DNA of 64,000 nucleotides from Fodinibacter sp963763015 (GCA_963763015.1 CAVXML010000006.1:62001-126000), one strand, 5' to 3'. Positions 1 to 9,201 are shown, counted from the first letter of the stretch. Notes: generated from the sequence alone by a model not told the origin. Numbers and translations are program-made.

Positions 1-461
1 CCCGGGCCGCGGACGTCGTCGGCATGCACTTCTTCAACCCAGCCCAGGTCATGAAGCTCGTCGAGGTCGTGCACACCGTCTCGACCGCGCCCGACGTGAC
101 GGCCACCGTCCAGGACCTGTGTGTGAAGCTCGGCAAGGTCGCGGTGACCTGCGGTGACCGCTCGGGTTTCATCGTCAACGCGCTGCTCTTCCCCTACCTC
201 AACGACGCCGTGCGGATGCTCGAGGCCAACTACGCGAGCGCCGACGACATCGACACCGCGATGAAGACCGGCTGCGGCCTCCCCATGGGGCCGTTCGAGC
301 TGCTCGACGTCGTGGGGCTCGATGTGTCCCTGGCCATCGAGCGCGAGCTCTACATCGAGTTCCGCGAGCCGGGGTACGCGCCCGCCCCGCTCCTCGAGCA
401 CCTCGTGACCGCTGGCTACCTCGGGCGCAAGACCGGCCGGGGTTTCCGCACCTACGCCTGA
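1..461 (+). CDS. 3-hydroxyacyl-CoA (3-hydroxybutyryl-CoA) dehydrogenase, C-terminal part, cut by window edge
   Basis: The frame is open from the left edge (first full codon at base 3) and ends with TGA at 459-461. The visible protein reads RAADVVGMHFFNPAQVMKL, the conserved stretch after the NAD domain of 3-hydroxyacyl-CoA dehydrogenases, then DRSGFIVNALLFPYLNDA and GPFELLDVVGLD of the helical C-terminal domain, ending GYLGRKTGRGFRTY. It would reduce acetoacetyl-CoA to 3-hydroxybutyryl-CoA or run the reverse step in beta-oxidation. The size of the C-terminal part and the nearby crotonyl-CoA carboxylase/reductase and thiolase fit a 3-hydroxybutyryl-CoA dehydrogenase, but substrate chain length cannot be told from this piece. 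Confidence 0.93.
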   Translation, partial: RAADVVGMHFFNPAQVMKLVEVVHTVSTAPDVTATVQDLCVKLGKVAVTCGDRSGFIVNALLFPYLNDAVRMLEANYASADDIDTAMKTGCGLPMGPFELLDVVGLDVSLAIERELYIEFREPGYAPAPLLEHLVTAGYLGRKTGRGFRTYA

Positions 462-484
462 CCGGCCACCGGCGCGACGAGAGC

Positions 485-534
485 AGAGGACACGCCGCGT
501 CGATGCCGGGCCAGGCGGCGTGTTGTCTCCTCTC
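485..534. terminator. Hairpin after the dehydrogenase gene; resembles the hairpin at 38049-38082
   Basis: ACACGCCGC at 490-498 pairs perfectly with GCGGCGTGT at 515-523, and AGAGG at 485-489 with CCTCT at 529-533 across a five-base bulge. It lies between the stop at 461 and the next promoter, as expected of a terminator without a T-tract. Its right flank is nearly the same as that of the hairpin at 38 kb. Confidence 0.6.
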
Positions 535-544
535 GACCGGTCGA

Positions 545-550
545 TAGGGT
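545..550 (+). promoter_or_regulatory. -10 box TAGGGT for a leaderless transcript
   Basis: TAGGGT sits six bases before the GTG start at 557, so transcription would begin at or next to the start codon. The same arrangement precedes many genes here. Confidence 0.5.
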
Positions 551-556
551 CGGTGG

Positions 557-3055
557 GTGAGCTCGACGGCTGCGACCAGCACCTCCTCCGGCAGCCGGAA
601 CCTGCCCGAGCGGGTGCGCGTGGTCGTCATCGGCGGGGGCGTCATCGGCACGTCGATCGCCTACCACCTGGGGCACCTGGGCGTCACCGACGTCCTGCTG
701 CTCGAGCGTGACCGCCTCACCTCGGGGACCACCTGGCACGCCGCGGGTCTCATGACGTGCTTCGGCTCCACGAGCGAGACGAGCACCGGTCTACGGCTCT
801 ACTCGCGCGACCTCTACGCGCGGCTCGAGGCCGAGACGGGCGTTGCCACGGGATTCCGGCCGGTGGGGCTCATCGAGGCCGCGGCCGACGCCGACCGGCT
901 CGAGGAGTACCGCCGGGTCGCGGCCTTCCAGCGCATCCACGGCCTCGAGGTCGAGGAGATCGGCCCCGCCGAGATGGCCGACCTGTTCCCCCTCGCCCGC
1001 ACCGACGACCTGCTGGCCGGCTTCCACGTGCGGGGTGACGGCCGGGTGAACCCGGTCGACCTCACGATGAGCCTGGCCCGCGGCGCCCGCACCCTCGGCG
1101 TCCGCGTGGTCGAGGGGGTGTCGGTCGAGAGGGTGCTCACCCGGGCCCGCGGTCTCGTCGAGGAGGTCGTCGGCGTTCGCACGGATGCCGGTGACGTCGA
1201 GTGCGAGCTCGTCGTCAACTGCGCCGGGATGTGGGCCCGCGAGCTCGCCGGGCGCAACGGCGTCGTCGTGCCCAACCAGGCGGCCGAGCACTACTACCTC
1301 GTCACCGAGCCGATCGACGGGATGAGCGCGGACGCACCGGTGTTCGAGGACCCCGCCTCCCACGGCTACTACCGGGAGGAGGGCGGCGGCATGATGGTCG
1401 GCCTCTTCGAGCCGGTGGCGGCTGCGTGGAGCGTCGACGGCATCCCGCACGACTTCTCGTTCGGCGAGATCCCGCCGGACTGGGACCGGATGGGACCGTT
1501 CGTCGAGCGCGCGCTCTCGCGGGTGCCGGTGGTCGCGGGCGTCGGCATCCGCACCTTCTTCTGTGGGCCGGAGTCGTTCACGCCCGACCTGGCACCGGCA
1601 GTGGGTGAGGCACCCGGCATCCACGGGTACTTCGTGTGTGCCGGGCTCAACTCCGTCGGCATCCTGTCGGCCGGCGGCCTGGGCCGGGTGGTGGCGCACT
1701 GGATGGCCGACGGGCGGCCCGACGTCGACGTCACCGGCATCGACGTCGCCCGCTTCCGGGGCTGGCAGCTCGACGCCCGGCACCGCGCCGAGCGGACCGC
1801 CGAGATCCTCGGCACCGTGTACACCGCACACACGCCGGGTGTCGAGCTGCGTTCTGCGCGAGGCGCGTTCCGCTCGCCGGTACACGACCGCATGGTGGCG
1901 GAGGGGGCGCGGCTGCGCGACGTCAGCGGCTGGGAGTCGGCGCAGTGGTACGCCGGTCGCGGCGTCACCCCGTGCGCCGTCCCTGGCTGGGGTCGGCAGC
2001 CCTGGTTCGTCCAGTGGGAGGCCGAGCACCACGCGGTGCGCGAGGCGGTGGGGCTGATGGACATGTCCTTCATGGCCAAGTTCGCCGTGCGGGGCGCGGA
2101 TGCCGGTGAGGTGCTCGACCGGCTCAGTGCCGGTGCCGTGAACCGCGCCGACGGCCGGATCACGTACACCCAGTGGCTCAACCCCGAGGGCGGCATCGAG
2201 GCCGACGTGACCGTGACTCGCCTGGCCTCCGACGACTTCCTCGTCGTCGGGTCCGACACGGCCCACGGACGGGTTCACGGGTTGCTCCGGCGGGGCGTCG
2301 GTGAGTGTGACGCGAGGGTCGAGGATGTCACGCCCGACCTCGGCCTGCTCACCGTTCAGGGCCCGTCGTCGCGCGCCACCCTCGCGGCGTTGGCACCGGA
2401 CGTCGACTGGTCCACCGACGCCATGCCGTTCCGCGCCGCCCGGAGGGTCGAGCTCGCCGGGGCCCCGGTGCTCGCCGTCCGGATCACCTACCTCGGTGAG
2501 CTCGGCTGGGAGCTCTACGTCCCGGGGTCGCGGGCGCCGTCCGTCTGGGACGCCGTTCTCGCGGCGGGCGCGCCGCACGGCATCCGACCGGTGGGCCTGC
2601 AGGCACTCTCGAGCCTGCGGCTGGAGAAGGGCTACCGCGACTACGGCCACGACGTCGACAACACCGACGACGTCCACGGGGTCGGCCTCGGTTTCGCCGT
2701 CGCCCTCGACAAGCCGGGCGGCTTCACCGGGCGCGAGGCCACCCTGGCGGCCAAGGAGTGCGGCACCCCGCACCACCGCCTCGTCCAGGTGCTCCTGCTC
2801 GACCCCGAACCCCTGCTGTTCCACGCCGAGCCGGTGCTTCGCGACGGCGTCGTCGTGGGCTACGTCCGGTCGGCGTCCTACGGCTGGACGCTCGGCGGCG
2901 CGGTGGGCCTCGCGTTCGTCGGCGGTGACGGGCCGGTCACGCCGCAGTGGCTTGCCGACGGGGCGTGGGAGGTCGACGTGGCGGGAAGCCGGCATCCGGC
3001 CCGGGTCTCGCTCCGGCCGATGTACGACCCCACGAGCGCCCGCGTCCTGGCCTGA
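557..3055 (+). CDS. FAD-dependent oxidoreductase of the dimethylglycine/sarcosine dehydrogenase type, fused to a folate-binding GcvT domain
   Basis: An 832-residue protein. An N-terminal DAO-type FAD domain shows the dinucleotide motif at residues 26-31 and TSGTTWHAAG around 55-64; His61 corresponds to the histidine that carries covalent FAD in dimethylglycine dehydrogenases. A middle FAO_M-type region follows, then an aminomethyltransferase (GcvT) half from about residue 430, with VQGPSSR and ITYLGELGWELY, and a GcvT C-terminal barrel. Family members oxidatively demethylate N-methyl amino acids and pass the methylene group to tetrahydrofolate. The substrate cannot be told from sequence. The GTG at 557 is chosen because it lies six bases after a TAGGGT box. 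Confidence 0.9.
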   Translation: MSSTAATSTSSGSRNLPERVRVVVIGGGVIGTSIAYHLGHLGVTDVLLLERDRLTSGTTWHAAGLMTCFGSTSETSTGLRLYSRDLYARLEAETGVATGFRPVGLIEAAADADRLEEYRRVAAFQRIHGLEVEEIGPAEMADLFPLARTDDLLAGFHVRGDGRVNPVDLTMSLARGARTLGVRVVEGVSVERVLTRARGLVEEVVGVRTDAGDVECELVVNCAGMWARELAGRNGVVVPNQAAEHYYLVTEPIDGMSADAPVFEDPASHGYYREEGGGMMVGLFEPVAAAWSVDGIPHDFSFGEIPPDWDRMGPFVERALSRVPVVAGVGIRTFFCGPESFTPDLAPAVGEAPGIHGYFVCAGLNSVGILSAGGLGRVVAHWMADGRPDVDVTGIDVARFRGWQLDARHRAERTAEILGTVYTAHTPGVELRSARGAFRSPVHDRMVAEGARLRDVSGWESAQWYAGRGVTPCAVPGWGRQPWFVQWEAEHHAVREAVGLMDMSFMAKFAVRGADAGEVLDRLSAGAVNRADGRITYTQWLNPEGGIEADVTVTRLASDDFLVVGSDTAHGRVHGLLRRGVGECDARVEDVTPDLGLLTVQGPSSRATLAALAPDVDWSTDAMPFRAARRVELAGAPVLAVRITYLGELGWELYVPGSRAPSVWDAVLAAGAPHGIRPVGLQALSSLRLEKGYRDYGHDVDNTDDVHGVGLGFAVALDKPGGFTGREATLAAKECGTPHHRLVQVLLLDPEPLLFHAEPVLRDGVVVGYVRSASYGWTLGGAVGLAFVGGDGPVTPQWLADGAWEVDVAGSRHPARVSLRPMYDPTSARVLA

Positions 3056-3098
3056 GGCGGGCGTCGCAGCGCGGCCGTCGTCTGGGACGATGGGCCGC

Positions 3099-3377
3099 AT
3101 GCCCCGCGCGAACCGTCGCCGTCGCGACCTGGACGCCCGGCCTCTCCCGGCGGGCAGCGAGGTGACGACGCAGTCGTTCGCCGGCCGCCCGTGGCTCGTG
3201 CGCCGGCTCAGCGGTGCCTCGGCCACCAGGGAGTACCGGTGCCCGGGGTGCCACCAGGGGATCGCTGCGGGCACTCCGCACGTGGTGGTCTGGCCGGCCG
3301 AGGGGGTCGGCGGGGTCCAGGAGCGCAGGCACTGGCACACGCGGTGCTGGGCGTCTCGGCACGCCGCACGGCCCTGA
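3099..3377 (+). CDS. Small zinc-ribbon-like hypothetical protein
   Basis: A 92-residue basic protein starting MPRANRRRRDLDARPL, with one CPGC pair (EYRCPGCHQGI) and later RRHWHTRCW, so a Cys/His metal site is possible. Similar short proteins are widespread in actinobacteria, often annotated as ATP/GTP-binding without evidence. ATG 3099 is preferred; ATG 3090 in the same frame adds three residues. It ends in a convergent junction with the permease gene. Function unknown. Confidence 0.7.
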   Translation: MPRANRRRRDLDARPLPAGSEVTTQSFAGRPWLVRRLSGASATREYRCPGCHQGIAAGTPHVVVWPAEGVGGVQERRHWHTRCWASRHAARP

Positions 3378-3444
3378 CGTCGGGCGGGACCGCAACGTGG
3401 ACGCCTCGGGGTCGCTGCGCCGACGCCGCACCGGCGCCGAGCCG

Positions 3445-4743
3445 TCAGGCCCGCTGCTGGCGCGGAACCAGGACCTCCTCATAGAGCAGCAGCAGCCCGG
3501 CGGCGACGGGGATGGCGAGCAGGGCACCGATGACGCCGAAGAGGGTGCCACCGACCAGCGCCGCCACCACGGTGACCGCGCCGGGCACCGACACGGTCCG
3601 CTGCATGATCCGCGGGGCGATGACGTAGTTCTCCACCTGCTGGTAGACGAGGTAGTAGATCGCCGCGATCAGGGCCTTGGTGGGGTCGGTGAGAAAGGCG
3701 ATGACGCAGACCAGGAAGGCGCCGAGCGTCGCGCCGATCATCGGGATGAGTCCCAGGAGGCCCACGGTGACGGCGAGCACGGCGGCGTACGGGATGCCGA
3801 CGACGGTCATCATGACCCAGGACAGCACGCCGTTGATCGTGGCCACCGAGACCTGCCCGAGCGCGTAGGAGCCGGTGCGCCGCATGATCTCCTCGGAGAG
3901 GGTGCTCACCCGGGAGCGGCGGGACGAGGGGACGGTCGCGTAGGCGGAGTGCTTGATCCTCGGCAGGGCGGTGAGGAAGTACAGGGTGAGCACGAGGATC
4001 GTGAAGATCTGGAAGAACCCGCTGAGCACGGCACGGCCGGCTCCCAGCACCCCGCCGAGCACCCCGGAGATGAAGGCCTCGTCGGTGGCGCGCTTCTCGA
4101 TCTCCTCCCGGAGCCGGTCCACGAGGTCGTAGTCCCGGTCGAGCTGGCGGACCCACCGGGACTCCAGCACGTCCTGGAGGTAGGTGGGTGCGTTGGTCGC
4201 CAGCTCCGACGCCTCGGTCACCACCGGTGGGATGATGACCAGTCCGATGAGCCCGAAGACGGCCAGGAGACCCGCGAACGTCAGGGCGACGGCCCCTCCG
4301 CGGCGCATCCCCCGCCCGGTCAGCCACTGGACCAGCGGGTCCAGGGCCAGGCAGAGGAAGACCGAGACGACGAGGATCGTCAGTGTCGTGGTCAGGCGCC
4401 CGAGCAGCCCCCACAGGGCGATGGCCACGACGGCACCGAGGGCGCCGAGGAAGCCGAGGTAGAAGGGGGAGTGGCGGTTCAGCGGCCGGCCGACGACCCC
4501 GTAGGGTGCGCGGTCGGACTGCCCGGTGCGGTCCAGGGGCGCCCTGGCCGCGGTGCCGTCACCGTCGGCGGGCACCCCGTCGCCAGGCACACCGTCTGAC
4601 GTCCCGTCGGCGGCCGTGGGTCGTGGGCCATCGTCGCCGTGCACGCGCGCCGCGATCCGGTTGCTCTCCTCGAGCGCGGCCAGCTGGCGACGCCGGAACT
4701 CCGACCACCGGGTCGCCGGCCGCCACAGCCTGGACTTCTCCAC
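3445..4743 (-). CDS. AI-2E family transporter (UPF0118 permease)
   Basis: A 432-residue membrane protein. After a soluble N-terminus of about 100 residues it has paired hydrophobic segments (YLGFLGALGAVVAIALWGLL; the LTILVVSVFLCLALDPLV region; FAGLLAVFGLIGLVIIPPVV), a soluble middle, then the family-typical C-terminal helices including VVGIPYAAVLAVTVGLLGLI and PRIMQRTVSVPGAVTVVAAL. The GTG at 4743 has GGAGGT a few bases upstream. Members export varied small molecules or act as Na+/H+ antiporters; autoinducer-2 export is shown for only a few, so the substrate is open. Confidence 0.9.
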   Translation of the reverse strand: MEKSRLWRPATRWSEFRRRQLAALEESNRIAARVHGDDGPRPTAADGTSDGVPGDGVPADGDGTAARAPLDRTGQSDRAPYGVVGRPLNRHSPFYLGFLGALGAVVAIALWGLLGRLTTTLTILVVSVFLCLALDPLVQWLTGRGMRRGGAVALTFAGLLAVFGLIGLVIIPPVVTEASELATNAPTYLQDVLESRWVRQLDRDYDLVDRLREEIEKRATDEAFISGVLGGVLGAGRAVLSGFFQIFTILVLTLYFLTALPRIKHSAYATVPSSRRSRVSTLSEEIMRRTGSYALGQVSVATINGVLSWVMMTVVGIPYAAVLAVTVGLLGLIPMIGATLGAFLVCVIAFLTDPTKALIAAIYYLVYQQVENYVIAPRIMQRTVSVPGAVTVVAALVGGTLFGVIGALLAIPVAAGLLLLYEEVLVPRQQRA

Positions 4744-4786
4744 GTGCCACCTCCGGCCCACACCCTAGTCGGGGACCGGGGTGTGC

Positions 4787-6127
4787 TCAGGCGTTGCGGA
4801 AGCGGTTGATCGCGCTCTCGAACCGGGCTCGCTTCTCGGTGTCGGTCACGCCGAGGCCCTCCTCGGGCGAGAGGGTGAGCACGCCGACCTTGCCCTGGTG
4901 CACGTTGCGGTGCACGTCGAGCGCGGCCAGGCCGACGTCCTCCAGCCGGTAGGTGCGGCTCAGCGTCGGGTGGATCAGCCCGCGGTCGACGAGCTCGTTG
5001 GCCTCCCAGGCCTCCCGGTAGTTGGCGAAGTGCGAGCTGACGATCCGCTTGAGGTTCATCCACAGGTAGCGGTTGTCGTACTCGTGCAGGTACCCCGACG
5101 TGGACGCGCAGGTGACGATCGTGCCGCCCTTGCGTGCGACGTAGACGCTCGCGCCGAAGGTCTCGCGGCCGGGGTGCTCGAAGACGATGTCGACGTCGTG
5201 CCCACCGGTCAGCTCGCGGATCCGCCGGCCCAGGCGCTGCCACTCCTTGGGGTCCTGGACGGTGCCCTCGGCGTTCCAGAAGCGGTAGTCGTCGGCGGAG
5301 CGGTCGATGATCAGCTCCGCGCCCATCGCCCGGCAGATCGCGGCCTTTTCGGGGGAGGAGACCACGCAGATCGGGGTGGCGCCGCCGGCCAGCGCCATCT
5401 GGGTGGCGTACGAGCCGAGTCCCCCCGACGCACCCCAGATGAGCACCCGGTCGCCGAGCTTCATGTGGGCGCCGTTGTGGGAGATCAGCTGGCGGTAGGC
5501 GGTGCTGTTGACCAGCCCGGGGGATGCCGACTCCTCCCAGGTGAGGTGCGCCGGCTTCGGCATGAGCTGGTTGGCCTTCACGATCGCCAGCTCCGCGAGG
5601 CCCCCGAAGTTGGTCTCGAAGCCCCAGATGCGCTGCTGAGGGTCCATCATCGTGTCGTCGTGGCCCGCGGCGTCCTCGAGCTCGACGGAGAGGCAGTGGG
5701 CGACCACCTCGGTGCCGGGCTTCCACTTGGTCACGCCGGGACCCACTCGCAGCACCACGCCCGCCAGGTCGGAGCCGACCACGTGGTAGGGCAGGTCGTG
5801 TCGGGTGGCGAACTCGGAGGTGCGGCCGTAGCGCTCCAGGAACCCGAAGGTCGACACCGGCTCGAAGATCGAGGTCCACACGGTGTTGTAGTTGATCGCG
5901 CTGGCCATGACGGCGACGAGCGCCTCGCCCGGTGCGAGCTCCGGCGTCGGGACCTGCTCGACGTGCAGCGATCGGCGCGGGTCCTTGTCGCGGGTGGCCA
6001 GGCCCGCGAACATCTCGACCTCGTCCTTGTGCACGGTCGCGGCGCGGTAGGTGTCCGGGATCTCCATCTCCGCGTAGGTCCCGATGCTCCTGTCCCCGGA
6101 GAGGATGGCCTCGCGGATGTGCTCCAT
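4787..6127 (-). CDS. ccr: Crotonyl-CoA carboxylase/reductase
   Basis: A 446-residue medium-chain reductase that reductively carboxylates crotonyl-CoA with NADPH and CO2 to ethylmalonyl-CoA, the defining step of the ethylmalonyl-CoA pathway. The nucleotide motif WGASGGLGSYATQ lies near residues 231-243. The four residues known to hold CO2 in the Kitasatospora enzyme (Asn81, Phe170, Glu171, His365) have counterparts at N81 (SAINYNTVW), F170-E171 (IWGFETNFGG) and H366 (SSHFANYREAW). Length matches the family. ATG 6127 has AAGGAG nine bases upstream; a longer frame exists but has no such site. Neighbouring thiolase, dehydrogenase, epimerase and MeaB genes support the pathway. Confidence 0.95.
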   Translation of the reverse strand: MEHIREAILSGDRSIGTYAEMEIPDTYRAATVHKDEVEMFAGLATRDKDPRRSLHVEQVPTPELAPGEALVAVMASAINYNTVWTSIFEPVSTFGFLERYGRTSEFATRHDLPYHVVGSDLAGVVLRVGPGVTKWKPGTEVVAHCLSVELEDAAGHDDTMMDPQQRIWGFETNFGGLAELAIVKANQLMPKPAHLTWEESASPGLVNSTAYRQLISHNGAHMKLGDRVLIWGASGGLGSYATQMALAGGATPICVVSSPEKAAICRAMGAELIIDRSADDYRFWNAEGTVQDPKEWQRLGRRIRELTGGHDVDIVFEHPGRETFGASVYVARKGGTIVTCASTSGYLHEYDNRYLWMNLKRIVSSHFANYREAWEANELVDRGLIHPTLSRTYRLEDVGLAALDVHRNVHQGKVGVLTLSPEEGLGVTDTEKRARFESAINRFRNA

Positions 6128-6230
6128 GTGGTCGTGCTCCTTCTGGGGTGACGGGGGGACGTCGTCGGCGGACACCAGGGTGAACCTAGTGGCCCAGCAG
6201 CGGTGTCCGAACCGTCTATGACAGCCCTCA

Positions 6231-6250
6231 CCCGTGATGCCGCTCACGGG
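6231..6250. promoter_or_regulatory. Dyad between divergent ccr and GH15-like genes
   Basis: CCCGTGA at 6231-6237 and TCACGGG at 6244-6250 form a perfect inverted repeat with a six-base spacer. It lies in the 164-base gap between divergent starts, a likely site for a dimeric repressor. The regulator is unknown. Confidence 0.4.
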
Positions 6251-6279
6251 AGGAGGGGACGGCCACCGGCACCCCGGCA

Positions 6280-6285
6280 TACAGT
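6280..6285 (+). promoter_or_regulatory. -10 box TACAGT for a leaderless transcript
   Basis: TACAGT ends six bases before the GTG start at 6292. Confidence 0.45.
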
Positions 6286-6291
6286 GCGGTC

Positions 6292-7605
6292 GTGGCCCCG
6301 ACCCCCGTCAGCCGCCGCCGGCTGCTGCTCCTCGGCGGCGGCGCCGTCGCGGCCGCCGCCACCGCAGCAGGTGGGGTGGAGCTGTACCGGTCCCGTCGAG
6401 CGGAGGTCCCCCTGTACAGCGAGACGGTGGCCTTCGCGGCGCCGGGGCACCGCGAGCTCGTACCCACCGGGCGGCTCGACTCCGTCGTCCCGGGCACCCG
6501 GGTGCTCGCCGCCCGTCCCCACAGCGGGATGCTCCTCGAGGACGAGGACGGCTGGCTCGAGGCGTGTGCCCCCTGGGTGCTCCGTGGCCTCGACGGCGGT
6601 GACGACCTGTTGCGCTCGGCACTGCTCGACCTGCGGGCCCTCTCGGTGGGGCTCCCGGTCTGCGTGGCCGGCTGGACCGACCGGTGGCGGTACGCCTGGC
6701 CCAGGGACGTCTCCTTCGTCGTCTCGGCCCTCGCCCGGGCGGGGCACCCGGAGCACGCGGCGCGCCAGCTCGGCTTCCTCCAGCGGGTCCAGCGCGACGA
6801 CGGCTGGTTCGAGGCCCGCTACGACATCACGAGCCACCGGGCCCCCGACGACCGGGCCGCGCAGCTCGACGGCTCCGGGTGGGCCGCCTGGGGCGCCGGC
6901 CAGCTCGCCCGGGCCGCCCCGGAGCGTGCCGTCGAGCTGCTCGGCCCGCTGCGGCCGATGCTCGTGCGCTGCGCCAGGCGGCTCCTCGCGTCGATCGACG
7001 CCCGGACCGCGCTGCCCCCGGCCTCGTCGGACTACTGGGAGCTCGTCGAGGAGACGCTGACCCTGGGCACCGCTGCCGCCGTGCTCGCCGGGTTGCGCAG
7101 CATCACGGACGTCCTGCCCGTGGTCGGTGAGATGGCGCTGCGTGACCGGACCGAGGCGGCGGCGGACCTCCTCGCACGCCAGGTGAGGCAGCACTTCGGT
7201 GGGGGCGGCTACCCGAGGGTCCTCGGCGGGTCGGCCGCTGACGCCGCCGTGACGTTCCTCGTCGCTCCCATCGGTCCGAGCGTCGCCGACGGCGAGGTGC
7301 TGGGGGCGATCGACCGCGCACAGACCGCCCTGTCCCGACCGGCCGGTGGGCTTGCGCCCGGCGCTTCGTGGAAGGAGGACGGCATCAGCTGGACGCCCGA
7401 GACGGCACTGTTCGCGGCTGCCTGGGCGGCGACCGGGCACCGCCTGAGGGCCGAGGAGCTGCTGGCGTGGCTCGGCGCCCACCGCACGGCCGCCGGCTCC
7501 TTTCCGGAGAAGGTGCTCCACGACGGGCGCCCCGCGGCGGTGGCCCCGCTCGCCTGGACGGCGTCGCTCGTCGTCATCGCTCGTCACGAGCTCGAGCGCG
7601 CATGA
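6292..7605 (+). CDS. Exported GH15-like (six-hairpin) glycoside hydrolase family protein
   Basis: A 437-residue protein with a Tat-type signal: SRRRLLLLGGG near residues 6-16 followed by an alanine-rich hydrophobic stretch. The mature part has WRYAWPRDVSFVVSALARAGH, close to the WxRDxxF segment of GH15 glucoamylase-like (alpha/alpha)6 barrels, then SDYWELVEETLTLGTAAAVL and SWKEDGISWTPETALFAAAW, where GH15 enzymes place their catalytic acids (E in WE likely). This points to cleavage of an alpha-glucoside outside the membrane. Specific activity is unproven, and the protein is shorter than classical bacterial glucoamylases. Confidence 0.75.
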   Translation: MAPTPVSRRRLLLLGGGAVAAAATAAGGVELYRSRRAEVPLYSETVAFAAPGHRELVPTGRLDSVVPGTRVLAARPHSGMLLEDEDGWLEACAPWVLRGLDGGDDLLRSALLDLRALSVGLPVCVAGWTDRWRYAWPRDVSFVVSALARAGHPEHAARQLGFLQRVQRDDGWFEARYDITSHRAPDDRAAQLDGSGWAAWGAGQLARAAPERAVELLGPLRPMLVRCARRLLASIDARTALPPASSDYWELVEETLTLGTAAAVLAGLRSITDVLPVVGEMALRDRTEAAADLLARQVRQHFGGGGYPRVLGGSAADAAVTFLVAPIGPSVADGEVLGAIDRAQTALSRPAGGLAPGASWKEDGISWTPETALFAAAWAATGHRLRAEELLAWLGAHRTAAGSFPEKVLHDGRPAAVAPLAWTASLVVIARHELERA

Positions 7606-7660
7606 GCCGTCGGGGCCTGCTCCAGCCCCTGCACGACGTCGACCGTCGACGATCGGCGGC

Positions 7661-8003
7661 ATGGAACTCTCGGACCGGGCACCGGGCACCTTCTCCGCGA
7701 CGCCCGAGCTCGCTGCGCACCACGACGGGGTCGAGCCGCAGAGCACCATCCTCGACCTCGCGCCGCCGACAACCGGACGCGGACGCCGCGCTCGAGGAGT
7801 GGCGCCACTGGAGCAGCGCGGAGCCCCGGCCGGCCATGGGGCGCACGTCGCGCAGTGACGTCGAGCGGGTGGGCGACCTCGTCACCCGCACCGACCACTG
7901 GGCCCTCGGCGGACGGACGTGGACGACCCGCGAGACCCTCCGGTTCCCCTCGTGGGACGACGTGGTACGGGGCCGGTCAGTGGTCAGTGTCGGCGGTCAG
8001 TGA
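7661..8003 (+). pseudogene. Possible frameshifted hypothetical gene
   Basis: The only candidate in the 391-base gap between 7605 and 7997. A frame from ATG 7661 reads MELSDRAPGTFSATPELAAH and on to about 7770. The neighbouring frame then continues with protein-like sequence (DADAALEEWRHWSSAEP, then DVERVGDLVTRTDHWALGG) to TGA at 8003. Joining them needs one base change in the GC-rich stretch near 7770. The predicted product of about 115 residues is not recognised. It overlaps the end of the convergent epimerase gene by a few bases. Confidence is low. Confidence 0.3.
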
Positions 8004-8446
8004 CCGGTGGCGGCGGCCGGCTCGACGAGCTCGACGAGGATGCCCCGCGCGTCCTTGGGATGGATGAAGTTGACGCGCGAGCCGCTCGTGCCGCGGCGGG
8101 GTCGGTCGTAGAGCAGCCGCATCCCGCGCTCACGCAGCGTGGCGCTCACGGCGTCGAGGTCCACGACCCGGTAGGCCAGCTGCTGGATGCCGGGCCCGCT
8201 GCGGTCGAGGAACTTCGCGATGGTCGACTCCGGGGTGAGCGGTGCCAGGAGCTGGATGCACGAGCCCGAGTCCCCGACGCCCATCATCGCCTCCCGGACG
8301 CCCTGCTCCTCGTTCGTCTCCTCGTGGAGCAGGCGCATGCCGTAGGTCGACTCGTAGAACGCGATCGCCTCGTCGAGGTCCGGCACGGCCACGCCGACGT
8401 GGTCGATCGCGGTGAAGAGGTCCGTGGGCACGGCGGGCGTCGTCAT
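7997..8446 (-). CDS. mce: Methylmalonyl-CoA (ethylmalonyl-CoA) epimerase
   Basis: A 149-residue vicinal-oxygen-chelate protein. It contains AIDHVGVAVPDLDEAIAFYE at residues 13-32 with the first metal His, IQQLAYRVVDLDA in the second module, and a C-terminal GILVELVEP with the metal-binding Glu. It interconverts the R and S forms of methylmalonyl-CoA; homologues also act on ethylmalonyl-CoA. Its start overlaps the stop of the upstream membrane-protein gene by four bases (ATGA), so the two are probably co-translated. The location between ccr and thiolase/meaB agrees with the ethylmalonyl/methylmalonyl-CoA route. Confidence 0.93.
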   Translation of the reverse strand: MTTPAVPTDLFTAIDHVGVAVPDLDEAIAFYESTYGMRLLHEETNEEQGVREAMMGVGDSGSCIQLLAPLTPESTIAKFLDRSGPGIQQLAYRVVDLDAVSATLRERGMRLLYDRPRRGTSGSRVNFIHPKDARGILVELVEPAAATGH

Positions 8447-9114
8447 GGCTCCAGCCTAGGCGGCACCATCCGCACGAGGAACGAGCCGTTGATCACGCCG
8501 ACGGCGGCCCCGGTGAGCGCCAACGTCACGAGGACGACCGCCACGGCACCGCCGGTCGCCCCCGTGCGCATCGCCAGGTCGATACCGAGGAAGACCACCG
8601 GCATCCCCACCAGCCACGCGAGCATGTTCGCGGGCAGCCAAAGCCACGCGCGCTCGACGTGGTGGCGGAGCACCAGCGCCTGCGCAAAGGCCAGCACCGC
8701 GCCGGCCAGCACCCCCAGCCCCGCGGCCGCGAGGAGGACGACCTCCTGCGGGGGCTCCGCCACCGGCTGCCCACCCTGATCGACCGACCTGAGCCCCATG
8801 ACCGTGGACGGCAGCCAGCCGAGCACGTAGGCCGTGAGCGCGCCCCACAAGGTCGCCCACCACCACGACCGGCGGCTCAGGGCCGGCAGCCACGGGTGGA
8901 CCGCCCGGTGCTGGAGGAGACCCACGACGGTCGCCTCGACCACCCCGCTCAGCACCGCCACGGCGAAGGCGAGCAGCACGCCTCCGACGGCGCTCGGCTC
9001 GGCACCGCGCCCCACGAGGACCCAGCCCAGCGCGCCGGTGCCACCGAGGCCCAACACCTCGCCGACGGCGTTGGCGAGGACCCAGCGGCGCAGGAGGTGC
9101 GACCGGCCCACCAC
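8443..9114 (-). CDS. Hypothetical membrane protein coupled to the epimerase gene
   Basis: About 223 residues with five or six hydrophobic segments, for example AVGGVLLAFAVAVLSGVVEA, WATLWGALTAYVLGWL, LLAAAGLGVLAGAVLAFAQA and LPANMLAWLVGMPVVFLGI. It has no motif I can assign to a transporter or enzyme family. The start is uncertain: GTG 9114 gives a natural-looking N-terminus (VVGRSHLLRRWVLANA), while GTG 9150 in the same frame would add 12 residues. The four-base overlap with mce suggests shared transcription rather than shared function. Confidence 0.7.
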   Translation of the reverse strand: MVGRSHLLRRWVLANAVGEVLGLGGTGALGWVLVGRGAEPSAVGGVLLAFAVAVLSGVVEATVVGLLQHRAVHPWLPALSRRSWWWATLWGALTAYVLGWLPSTVMGLRSVDQGGQPVAEPPQEVVLLAAAGLGVLAGAVLAFAQALVLRHHVERAWLWLPANMLAWLVGMPVVFLGIDLAMRTGATGGAVAVVLVTLALTGAAVGVINGSFLVRMVPPRLEP

Positions 9115-9201
9115 CCCAGCGTGGCACCGGCGACATCCACCTCCGACCACGGGTGTCGAGGGTCACCGCCGCACGGGGGTGGCATCGGGCACGGGGCTCG
9201 C

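Noticed and set aside
791..3340. An 849-codon minus-strand frame
   Set aside because: Antisense to the DMGDH-like gene; His/Arg/Asp-rich without motifs.
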